A DNA stretch of 44,084 bases from an uncultured Patescibacteria group bacterium. Lineage in GTDB: Bacteria > Patescibacteriota > Microgenomatia > UBA10105 > UBA927. Each line of letters begins with the position of its first letter. The first letter of the stretch is position 1. The DNA lies in the NCBI GenBank assembly GCA_937921305.1, contig CAKZSU010000006.1:134646-178729 (forward strand). The letters are read 5' to 3'. The translations under genes and the position numbers were made by a program. Below the pieces are notes generated by a model. The model was not told the DNA's origin, did not search any database, and saw nothing but the letters and a program-made list of their open reading frames with translations. Below are positions 33,589 through 40,528 of this stretch, in pieces.

Positions 33589-35266
33589 ATTTTCCAAACT
33601 CGTTAAATACTGCTTTTCGAAGCATCTCGTTTATTTTTCCTGATTCGATTTCTTGATAGATTCGCTCTATGTCTTGATTCAAAGGGCGTTCTTCTTTTAC
33701 ATAGGAAACAATCGAACGAATATATTCATACATTGGACGCGTCCTCGGAGAAAGCAGTGATACCCCTTCGCGAAGATCAACTGCTTGAGCAATCGCAATC
33801 GCGTTCATCGCCAAAGAATATCGCAAAACACGAAGTCCCTCCCACGCAAAAAGAGCCGATGTTAATGAATGTGGCGTTATATCTTGATTGTGCTCCTCAT
33901 GAATGCCAAACATCGTTGTCACGGGATTCGCCAACAACATTGAATACACATCGAACATTCCCGACTGAAGCTGAACTCCCTTAAACGCGCACTGAGAGAT
34001 TGCCGATGAATCAGATAAATTCGCGGGGAGACCATTATTTAAATGAGGATTTAATAATCGATGCAATTGACGATCATTTCGCTTAATCAATCTTGTGATA
34101 ATTTTTCTCATTATATCTATGACTTCCCCCATGTGCATGGCAAAAAAATTTCCTCCGCTGACCCATTGCCAAGGTTCTTCCCCATCGACAGCATGTTCTG
34201 GCGTTACCCATAATGGATTGTCAGACACAGAATTTGCGTTAATGGTGATCGTCTCCAATGCCCAAGCGAGAAATTCTCTATTCACCGCTTCCGATTGCGG
34301 CAAACATCGAAGACTATACGCATCCTGGACCGATACGCCTTTTGGACGTTCTTGTTGTCCCTGTAGTTCCTGATATGCAAGTTTGCTTCCATGAAGCAAG
34401 TAACGATAAACTTTTGCTACTTCTTGCTGGCCTCTATGCGGACGAACATTTCCAAGAAATGGATGAAATGGACGCGTGCTCCCTCGAAGAACTTCAACCA
34501 TCATCGCTCCCAACACATCTGCAATCAACTGAAGACGCAACACATCAACAGCAATAAGCGTCGCCGCTGCTGTTGAAAAATTGTCTCCATTAACTAATCC
34601 AAGTCCAGCTTTTGGATCCAATTCTAGCTTCGGAATCTTATGATGCTTCAATGTCGTTCTCGCTGGCTTTTTCTGTCCATCGGCATCCCACACAAATACT
34701 CCATCTAGCTGACGCGCCGCGCTTACCACCCTGCTATTATGAGCAAGATCGCCAGACGCGCCAAGACCTCCATATGCATTCACAACCGGAATGATATCTT
34801 TGTTGAGCATTTGACGAAAGATATCAAGATCGGAAAGCTTCACAGCGCTTACTCCATGCAACAACATATTCATGCGAATCACCATGGCGGCGCGAACAAC
34901 TTCTTTTGGCAATATCGGTCCCACAGTAACATCCGTATGAACAATACTTTTTGAAATTTTCTGAGCAAATAATATTCGATCACTCGCTTCTCCTTCATTC
35001 ACAACATGGCCAGCTCTTGCCCCATACCCTGTGTTGCATCCATAAACAGGAACACCATCAATGACATTTTGCATCATCCGTTGATATGATTCTTCCACCC
35101 TTTTTAAAACAATAGGATTATCAGTAAACTCAATAGGAATTTTCTGATGCGCGACAGCAATAATATCTCGAACATGAAGAGTGGTTCCATCTAAAATAAT
35201 AAGAAAAGGAGGTAGAGCGATATCACGATCAATCTCAATGAGCGTTTTTTCTTTATATGTGCTCAT
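33578..35266 (-). CDS. MIO-type aromatic amino-acid ammonia-lyase (HAL/TAL/PAL superfamily)
   Basis: The product is 562 aa. Residues 170-172 are Ala-Ser-Gly in GGLGASGDLAHNS, which cyclise to the MIO electrophile. The catalytic Tyr75 lies in PVYGCNTGYGARAG. LVNGDNFSTAAAT and the Gln/Tyr loop VQDAYSLRCLPQ are typical. By eye, the substrate-selectivity pair aligns to His110-Thr111, more like tyrosine lyases (His-Leu) than histidine lyases (Ser-His). Aminomutase activity is also possible. No hutU, hutI or hutG genes are near, so histidine catabolism is unlikely. The start at 35266 is chosen; upstream codons are hydrophobic AT-rich leader sequence. Confidence 0.9.
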   Translation of the reverse strand: MSTYKEKTLIEIDRDIALPPFLIILDGTTLHVRDIIAVAHQKIPIEFTDNPIVLKRVEESYQRMMQNVIDGVPVYGCNTGYGARAGHVVNEGEASDRILFAQKISKSIVHTDVTVGPILPKEVVRAAMVIRMNMLLHGVSAVKLSDLDIFRQMLNKDIIPVVNAYGGLGASGDLAHNSRVVSAARQLDGVFVWDADGQKKPARTTLKHHKIPKLELDPKAGLGLVNGDNFSTAAATLIAVDVLRLQLIADVLGAMMVEVLRGSTRPFHPFLGNVRPHRGQQEVAKVYRYLLHGSKLAYQELQGQQERPKGVSVQDAYSLRCLPQSEAVNREFLAWALETITINANSVSDNPLWVTPEHAVDGEEPWQWVSGGNFFAMHMGEVIDIMRKIITRLIKRNDRQLHRLLNPHLNNGLPANLSDSSAISQCAFKGVQLQSGMFDVYSMLLANPVTTMFGIHEEHNQDITPHSLTSALFAWEGLRVLRYSLAMNAIAIAQAVDLREGVSLLSPRTRPMYEYIRSIVSYVKEERPLNQDIERIYQEIESGKINEMLRKAVFNEFGKYDE

Positions 35267-35331
35267 AATATTTTTTATATTGTATATCAAAATCAATATA
35301 AGTAAATACAACGTATTCAATATTGCTACTT

Positions 35332-35340
35332 TGATATAAT
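35332..35340 (+). promoter_or_regulatory. Extended -10 promoter of rnpB
   Basis: TGATATAAT contains a perfect TATAAT (35335-35340) with the TGn extension. Its end is 6 nt before 35347, exactly where the mature 5' end of RNase P RNA is predicted from the P1 helix. Confidence 0.65.
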
Positions 35341-35346
35341 AGTATT

Positions 35347-35755
35347 GCCACCAAAACCCGATCCCTCACCTCTGGAAGAAAAATATCTTTTGGGGGAGGA
35401 AAGTCCAGACAGCACCATGGAGGGGACGGAACGCAAGTTCCGACTCGCGCAACATGCGAGATAGTGTCTTTATTGCGAAAGCGATGAAGAACGATTCCTG
35501 AATTGACAGGATGAGAGAGCCACAGAGACGAGCGAAAGCCTACGTCCAAACTTGGATATGGCTGACGAGTGAAACGAGTCTTCATATCAAAATTCCTTGA
35601 TATGAAGCATGGCAATCCCACCCGCTGCAACCGGCGAATTCATTGCAAAAATCCGATCCATGGCGGAGTCAATGAGAAGCATACGGGCATGAGAGAAATG
35701 AGGGGTTATTCACAATCGTGAAAAAACAGAATCTGGCTTACGAGGTTTTGGTGGC
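35347..35755 (+). ncRNA. rnpB: RNase P RNA (bacterial)
   Basis: This is the catalytic RNA that removes tRNA 5' leaders. The ends pair perfectly over 12 bp (GCCACCAAAACC with GGTTTTGGTGGC), forming helix P1. The universal 5' core GGAGGAAAGTCC is at 35394-35405, and GCCACAGAGACGAG is at 35520-35533. The 3' core ACAGAATCTGGCTTA is at about 35726-35740. The length of 409 nt is normal. Its last 18 nt overlap the end of the AI-2E permease gene on the opposite strand. Confidence 0.95.
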
Positions 35756-36733
35756 GCTTTGACTAACTTGTTTCTTCGATAAAACATGCTCAATAATTAT
35801 CTGGCCGGTCACAACGATTGGAACGGCCAAAAACGCCCCCATAACACCTTCAAATCGAGAGCCAATCATAAACGCAATGATAACAACAACCGGAGAGAGT
35901 CCAACGCTTCGCTTCATAACTTGTGGAACAATAAGATGATTTTCTAATTGTTGAATAATAAAATATAAAGCTGCGACAGACAGAGCCAAAAGTGGCGAAA
36001 CAGTAAAAGCTATGAGAATCGCTGGAATGGCACTTAACAGCGGACCGACAATTGGTAAGATTTCAAGAATTCCCGCCAACACCGCAAGCGGCAATGCGTA
36101 ATCAACACGAAGGAAAGAAAGGCCAATATATGTTACTACCCCGATAATAATCATCAACAACGCTTGTCCTCTTGCCCACGCGCCCAGTTTTTCTTCTAAT
36201 TTTTGAATAATCACTGTTATATCTTCAGCCATATGTTTAGGGACCCACTGATATATAGTCAATGCCAAGTGATTTCTCCCTAAAAGGAAATAAAAAGAAA
36301 AGACAAAAATCGTAATAAAGGTAATAATATTATTCACAAAGCGAACACTAAACTCAAAAATATTTCGTGTTATTGGAGCCAACTGACTAGTTAAAAATCC
36401 TTGATCAATATTTAATGAGGGAAGGATTGTTTCTGCTATACGAGGAATTCTTTGAATCAACAATGTTCCTTGAGCAACAAACTGAGGAATAAAACTCCCA
36501 AAAAATGCAACAATAAACCCAATGAGAGCGATATATACAAACAAAATTGCCAACACTCTCGGAATTCTGTAATTCGTTAACCATTCCACAGATGGCCGAA
36601 TGGCAGTGGCAAAAATAAATGAGATAAAAAGAAGATAAAGGATGTCTCGAATATGAAGGACAATCCACACACCAACAAGAACTCCAAGAATAAGAAAAAT
36701 CGTCCTGGGAGCAATATCAACAGTTCTATGCAT
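35738..36733 (-). CDS. AI-2E family (UPF0118/PerM) permease
   Basis: The product is 331 aa from the ATG at 36733 (another ATG at 36757 would overlap miaA). About eight hydrophobic helices are present, with the family hallmark ILPIVGPLLSAIPAILIA and the C-terminal LENHLIVPQVMKRSVGLSP. The family includes TqsA and Na+/H+ antiporters; its substrate here is unknown. The final codons (ending SATKTS) are antisense to the RNase P RNA P1 helix. It follows miaA by 5 nt. Confidence 0.9.
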   Translation of the reverse strand: MHRTVDIAPRTIFLILGVLVGVWIVLHIRDILYLLFISFIFATAIRPSVEWLTNYRIPRVLAILFVYIALIGFIVAFFGSFIPQFVAQGTLLIQRIPRIAETILPSLNIDQGFLTSQLAPITRNIFEFSVRFVNNIITFITIFVFSFYFLLGRNHLALTIYQWVPKHMAEDITVIIQKLEEKLGAWARGQALLMIIIGVVTYIGLSFLRVDYALPLAVLAGILEILPIVGPLLSAIPAILIAFTVSPLLALSVAALYFIIQQLENHLIVPQVMKRSVGLSPVVVIIAFMIGSRFEGVMGAFLAVPIVVTGQIIIEHVLSKKQVSQSATKTS

Positions 36734-36738
36734 ATGAA

Positions 36739-37647
36739 TTAAGAGGAAGTATACCACATATAAATGATTCGTTTCATATCTTCTTTATATCCTTCCTGAT
36801 TAATACAAAACCACCGAATATTCTGTTGTTTTTTAAACCATACCAATTGTCTTTTCGCGTACTGAATTTCATGACGAATCCATAACGCTATTGCTTCATT
36901 CTTGTGCTCATCGCTTGGGCTTTCCATGTAGCACTTCCATTCTTTATATCCAATCGTATTCATGGCTGGAAGATCCCATGTATATCCCATGGCAAGCAAT
37001 TGTTGTATCTCTTCTATAATTCCCTTATGAACACGATCCATAACGCGTTGAATAATTCGCTCTAAGAGATATTCTCCATCCGCAGTAAGACCTATTTGTA
37101 GGGTGTCAAATGATCGACGGTGATATTTAATATGCCGATTTTGATTCTCTTGCATAATCTCTATTTTACGTATCAATCGGCGTGGATTATTTCTGTCAGA
37201 ATTATTCATCATTTCCAAAACACTCTTCGGAACCATTTGTTGTAGTTCTTGAACAGACAAGTTTGCCAAACGACTTCGCAACGATTCATTTCTTGGAATA
37301 TTCACCGTGTCTATCCCCTCAACAAGCGCTTTTATGTATAATCCTGTGCCTCCGACAACAATCGGAAGCGAATTTTTTCTTTGGATTTCATAAATCAGCG
37401 ATACTGCAAGACGAAGAAAATGAGCAACAGAAAACTCTTCATCGGGATTCACTACATCATATAAATGAACACTACCTTTTCCATCTTTCCCTGTTCCTAT
37501 ATCCATGCCTCGATATACTTGTCTTGAATCAGCACTTATCACTTCTCCCTGAAACTCGCGAGCAATTTCAAGTGCAAAGTTCGTTTTTCCTGTTGCTGTT
37601 GGTCCAGTGACAACAAGAAGTTTGTTATGGCTACCTATATGTTCCAT
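36739..37647 (-). CDS. miaA: tRNA dimethylallyltransferase MiaA
   Basis: MiaA adds the isopentenyl group to N6 of A37 in tRNAs reading UNN codons. The product is 302 aa. The P-loop is VVTGPTATGKTNFA, and the catalytic region is VISADSRQVYRGMDIGTGK. VVGGTGLYIKALVEG and GLTADGEYLLERI are family motifs, and the C-terminus contains IGYKEW and ATG-proximal RQLVWFKKQ. It overlaps the miaB end by 17 nt, so the two enzymes of the ms2i6A pathway are co-expressed. Confidence 0.95.
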   Translation of the reverse strand: MEHIGSHNKLLVVTGPTATGKTNFALEIAREFQGEVISADSRQVYRGMDIGTGKDGKGSVHLYDVVNPDEEFSVAHFLRLAVSLIYEIQRKNSLPIVVGGTGLYIKALVEGIDTVNIPRNESLRSRLANLSVQELQQMVPKSVLEMMNNSDRNNPRRLIRKIEIMQENQNRHIKYHRRSFDTLQIGLTADGEYLLERIIQRVMDRVHKGIIEEIQQLLAMGYTWDLPAMNTIGYKEWKCYMESPSDEHKNEAIALWIRHEIQYAKRQLVWFKKQQNIRWFCINQEGYKEDMKRIIYMWYTSS

Positions 37648-38830
37648 TTCGAAGATTTGTTTTATTAATCATATCCTCAAGGATTTGCCATCGCCGCTTT
37701 TTTTCTTGATATGACACATCGTCTTTATACACTTTATGCGCAGCAGTCATGGGTCGATCGGAATACATCGCAATATACGCTTTAGAAAATCCCACTTTTT
37801 TACATAAATCAACCGTTTGTTGAAATTGTTCCTCTGTTTCTCCGCAAAATCCGACAATAATATCTGTGCTGATTGTCACGCCGGGAATGCGTTGCCGAAT
37901 TTTCTTTACCAATTCGATATACTCTTCTCTTGTGTACCATCGATTCATTTTTCGAAGCAACGCAGTATCTCCAGATTGGACAGGAAGATGAATATGTCGA
38001 GATATTTTTTTATTTCTTGCTATTGTTTCAATAAGATCGTCGGAAAAATCCCAAGGATTGCTTGAAATAAAATCGATCATTTCAATGCCATTAATATCGC
38101 AGAGCGTTTGTAAAAGATATGGAAACAATGTTGGAATTCTCAATCTTCCAAGATGTTTTACATATGTAACATGTTTTTGATCACCAGTATACGATGGAGA
38201 TTTTGGGAAAAATGTTTTCTCTGGGAGATCTCGGAGAACATGAACATTTTTTTCTCCAAGCAATAAATCAGCACCATACGAATTTACATTTTGACCGACA
38301 AGCGTAATACATCGATACCCTTGATTCGCAAGATCGCAAACTTCTCGAACGATATCATCAAATGGTCTGCTAATTTCTCTCCCTCGGGTAAAAGGAACAA
38401 CGCAAAACGCGCAAAAATTGTTGCATCCATTGGAAATTGGAACCCATGCGTGATCTCTGTCTGTTCGAATAGGAGCGTGATCGAATCCAACTTCTTCTAT
38501 GGGAAGAAATTCGTCAACCGCCGGCATTTTTTTTCGCAACGAATCTAACATCTTTCCTGTTTTATCTCGTACCGCCATACCCACCATGCATCCAGTAAGA
38601 ACGATTTTCATCTTCCTTCCTTTTTTCTTTTCTTCTGAGAGATTATGGATCACCCCATATACTCGATGCTCCGCTTTCGCGCGAATCATGCAAGTATTAA
38701 TTACTATATCATCCGCGTCGTCCATAAATTCAGCGCGGGTATATCCTCTTGCTTCATACAAAGACGCAATTCGCTCGCTATCCGCCTGATTTGCCGCGCA
38801 TCCAAATGTCTGAATAAAGTATTTCATCAT
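37631..38830 (-). CDS. miaB: tRNA methylthiotransferase MiaB, lacking the C-terminal TRAM domain
   Basis: MiaB is a radical-SAM enzyme that thiomethylates i6A37 made by MiaA. The product is 399 aa from the ATG at 38830. The N-terminal UPF0004 domain has the three auxiliary-cluster Cys (TFGCAAN, INTCMI, LTGCMVG). The radical-SAM triad is GCNNFCAFCVVPFTRG. An insertion of about 45 residues follows LVGQNVNSYGADLL before the GIEMIDFISSNPWDF strand. The protein stops at NKTNLRNGTYR, without the usual roughly 60-aa TRAM RNA-binding domain. The start codon lies 5-8 nt after an extended -10 box. Confidence 0.9.
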   Translation of the reverse strand: MMKYFIQTFGCAANQADSERIASLYEARGYTRAEFMDDADDIVINTCMIRAKAEHRVYGVIHNLSEEKKKGRKMKIVLTGCMVGMAVRDKTGKMLDSLRKKMPAVDEFLPIEEVGFDHAPIRTDRDHAWVPISNGCNNFCAFCVVPFTRGREISRPFDDIVREVCDLANQGYRCITLVGQNVNSYGADLLLGEKNVHVLRDLPEKTFFPKSPSYTGDQKHVTYVKHLGRLRIPTLFPYLLQTLCDINGIEMIDFISSNPWDFSDDLIETIARNKKISRHIHLPVQSGDTALLRKMNRWYTREEYIELVKKIRQRIPGVTISTDIIVGFCGETEEQFQQTVDLCKKVGFSKAYIAMYSDRPMTAAHKVYKDDVSYQEKKRRWQILEDMINKTNLRNGTYR

Positions 38831-38835
38831 TGAAA

Positions 38836-38844
38836 ATTTTACCA
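38836..38844 (-). promoter_or_regulatory. Extended -10 promoter of miaB
   Basis: The minus strand reads TGGTAAAAT: TAAAAT at 38836-38841 preceded by TGG. It ends 5 nt before the ATG at 38830, predicting a leaderless mRNA. No good -35 was seen. Confidence 0.5.
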
Positions 38845-38924
38845 AAAAATTGATAGGAAAGGAAAAATTGCAAAAAGTAATCGTAGACTTTTGCATACCC
38901 TTACCATCTTCCGTCACTTGATGC

Positions 38925-38951
38925 CATCATCCCAAACTTGTTTCAAGATCT
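38925..38951 (-). repeat. Degenerate 27-bp repeat, copy 4 (inverted)
   Basis: The minus strand reads AGATCTTGAAACAAG then TTTGGGATGATG. It aligns over its full length with the three copies near 18.2 kb. A possible half copy (AGATGCTGA) lies at 38993-39001. This is the gap between miaB and the LytR_C gene, which holds no ORF. Confidence 0.5.
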
Positions 38952-39013
38952 AGGAAGAAATGAAGAAGACATTAATTTTTCAAACCGCCACTAGATGCTG
39001 ATCTCGACGAAAA

Positions 39014-40036
39014 TTACTTCTTTCCAACAATGACACGGACATCGTAGGGAGCTGCTTCTGGAAGTGTTGTTTCAATTCTCCCAAGAGTGTAACCTTCTGA
39101 AAGATCTTCTTCCAGCATATCCCGAATTGCCAACTTTGATGATTTTACCAGAATTTCTGTTTCTTCATATGAATATGTTGATGCATTGCCAACATCAACA
39201 ACGGTATATCCTTTTTTTTCAAGAAATGATTTCATTTTTGACGCAGCCCCGACAACACCAGCTCCATTTTGCACTTGAATCTTTATATCTTTTTTATTGA
39301 CGGATACTGTTGGCGAAGGCGTTGGAGATGGTTTTGGCGTAATAGTAGGAGTGATTGACTTGTTCGAAACAACAGGAATAAACGATTGTTGATCAGTTCG
39401 TTGAGAAAAATTTGTGAAGAGAACTAATCCCCCGCCAACGCCAATCGCTATCGCAATCATGGTAATCGCCCACAATAAAAACCCTCTCGTTCTTCGTTGT
39501 TCATGAATTGTAATCTCAGGCATGACTCCGTCGGAACTCTTTCCAAAAAGCTCGGCCACTGTTTCTTTTCTTTTCTCTTCCGAACGCCATGATTGTTCCT
39601 CTTTATTTTCTAACGGTTGAACACTTTTCTGAGGATGACTATTTTCTTCTTCAGATGGAACAATATTTTCTTTTTGGTCTGTTGAATCAGAATATTCATC
39701 TTGATTCGATACAAAGTATCTTTCTTGATAGTTTTGATATTGCATACGATTTTGGATCTTATGTTCCAACTGATCCAGCAATGTTTCACGCAATTCCCGA
39801 GACAACTCTTCTTTAAGCTCTTGTTTCAGTTCTTTTTTAATTCTCTCTCGAAGATCTTCGATATTGTCTTGAGATTGTTGATCTGGGGAGATTACTTGCT
39901 CTTTCTCTTTTGGTTCTTCCATAACGAGCTCTACCACTTGCTGAAGAACCGGCTTTTGTCCTGCATCTTCGGATTCTTTTTCTGAATCAACAATAATTGT
40001 TGGAGAAAATGACGCTCGCTTTCTTTTTATTGCCAT
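39014..40036 (-). CDS. Membrane-anchored coiled-coil protein with LytR_C domain
   Basis: The product is 340 aa. A basic N-terminus (AIKRKRASF) is followed by a charged coiled coil (about residues 55-105: EDLRERIKKELKQELKEELS). A polar region, a single membrane helix (RGFLLWAITMIAIAIGVGGG), a Thr/Pro spacer and a C-terminal LytR_C domain (IKIQVQNGAGVVGAASKMKS, then FLEKKGYTVVDVGNAS) follow. In other bacteria LytR_C is found in cell-wall or polysaccharide-linked proteins. The start at 40036 has a TATACT box ending 6 nt upstream. Confidence 0.8.
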   Translation of the reverse strand: MAIKRKRASFSPTIIVDSEKESEDAGQKPVLQQVVELVMEEPKEKEQVISPDQQSQDNIEDLRERIKKELKQELKEELSRELRETLLDQLEHKIQNRMQYQNYQERYFVSNQDEYSDSTDQKENIVPSEEENSHPQKSVQPLENKEEQSWRSEEKRKETVAELFGKSSDGVMPEITIHEQRRTRGFLLWAITMIAIAIGVGGGLVLFTNFSQRTDQQSFIPVVSNKSITPTITPKPSPTPSPTVSVNKKDIKIQVQNGAGVVGAASKMKSFLEKKGYTVVDVGNASTYSYEETEILVKSSKLAIRDMLEEDLSEGYTLGRIETTLPEAAPYDVRVIVGKK

Positions 40037-40042
40037 GACTAT

Positions 40043-40048
40043 AGTATA
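40043..40048 (-). promoter_or_regulatory. -10 box of the LytR_C gene
   Basis: TATACT on the minus strand ends 6 nt before the ATG at 40036. It sits just beyond the hup terminator. A leaderless mRNA is predicted. Confidence 0.45.
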
Positions 40049-40070
40049 TAAAGATGAAAAATAAAAATAC

Positions 40071-40109
40071 AATAAGGAAATCCCTAAAATTTCATAGGAT
40101 TTCCTTATT
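40071..40109 (-). terminator. Rho-independent terminator of hup
   Basis: A perfect 13-bp stem (AATAAGGAAATCC with GGATTTCCTTATT) encloses a 13-nt loop. On the minus strand it is followed by GTATTTTTATTTTTC. It lies 20 nt after the HU stop codon. Confidence 0.85.
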
Positions 40110-40128
40110 GCAATAGAAGCGCTTTTGT

Positions 40129-40401
40129 TTAGCGAACAATCTTTTTCAACGCTTTTCCAGCGGTGAATCCCGGCGTTTTTCTCGCAGGAATATTTATTCT
40201 TTCTCCTGTCTGAGGATTTCTCCCAGCTCGAGATTTTCTTGATCGCACCATAAATGTTCCAAACCCCGTAATAACGACTTTATCACCTTTTTTCAAAGAG
40301 TCTGTGATCGTTTGAAACATAACAGTTACCGCTTCTCTCGCAGCTTTTGCGGTAAGATTTGTTTTTTTCGCAACGACCTCAATTAGATCAGCTTTGGTCA
40401 T
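40129..40401 (-). CDS. hup: HU-family DNA-binding protein
   Basis: The product is 90 aa, full length for HU. It opens MTKADLIEVVAKKTNLT. The core GDKVVITGFGTFMVRSRKSR and the DNA-binding arm GRNPQTGERINIPARKTPGF are intact. A strong Shine-Dalgarno (AGAAGGAGGTGA) lies 8 nt upstream. It has a clear promoter, an approximately 80-nt leader with repeated GATTGATA elements, and a strong terminator, as expected of an abundant protein. Confidence 0.97.
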   Translation of the reverse strand: MTKADLIEVVAKKTNLTAKAAREAVTVMFQTITDSLKKGDKVVITGFGTFMVRSRKSRAGRNPQTGERINIPARKTPGFTAGKALKKIVR

Positions 40402-40441
40402 ATCTATTTCACCTCCTTCTGGACAGAAATATATATCGCTC

Positions 40442-40471
40442 TATCAATCTGTGTTTATAAAAAGATTGATA
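40442..40471 (-). repeat. Inverted GATTGATA elements in the hup leader
   Basis: TATCAATC (40442-40449) and GATTGATA (40464-40471) form an 8-bp inverted repeat with a 14-nt gap. A third GATTGATA occurs at 40505-40512 in the promoter spacer. It may act as RNA hairpin or as protein-binding sites. Confidence 0.45.
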
Positions 40472-40489
40472 TATTAAGAACTATAAAGG

Positions 40490-40518
40490 AATGTAGAAAA
40501 ATTAGATTGATATGTCAA
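40490..40518 (-). promoter_or_regulatory. Promoter of hup
   Basis: On the minus strand TTGACA (40513-40518) is followed by a 17-nt spacer and TACATT (40490-40495). Transcription would start near 40483, giving a leader of about 80 nt. It begins immediately after the RNase Y stop codon. Confidence 0.65.
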
Positions 40519-40528
40519 GAAGGAACAA

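Noticed and set aside
31870-35266. Histidine utilisation (hut) operon
   Set aside because: Only the lyase fold is present; no urocanase, imidazolonepropionase or formimino-glutamase is nearby, and the partner genes are a ligase and an E1-like enzyme.
35253-35630. Open frame antisense to RNase P RNA
   Set aside because: It covers the conserved structural core of rnpB and its protein has no family features; the RNA gene explains the conservation.
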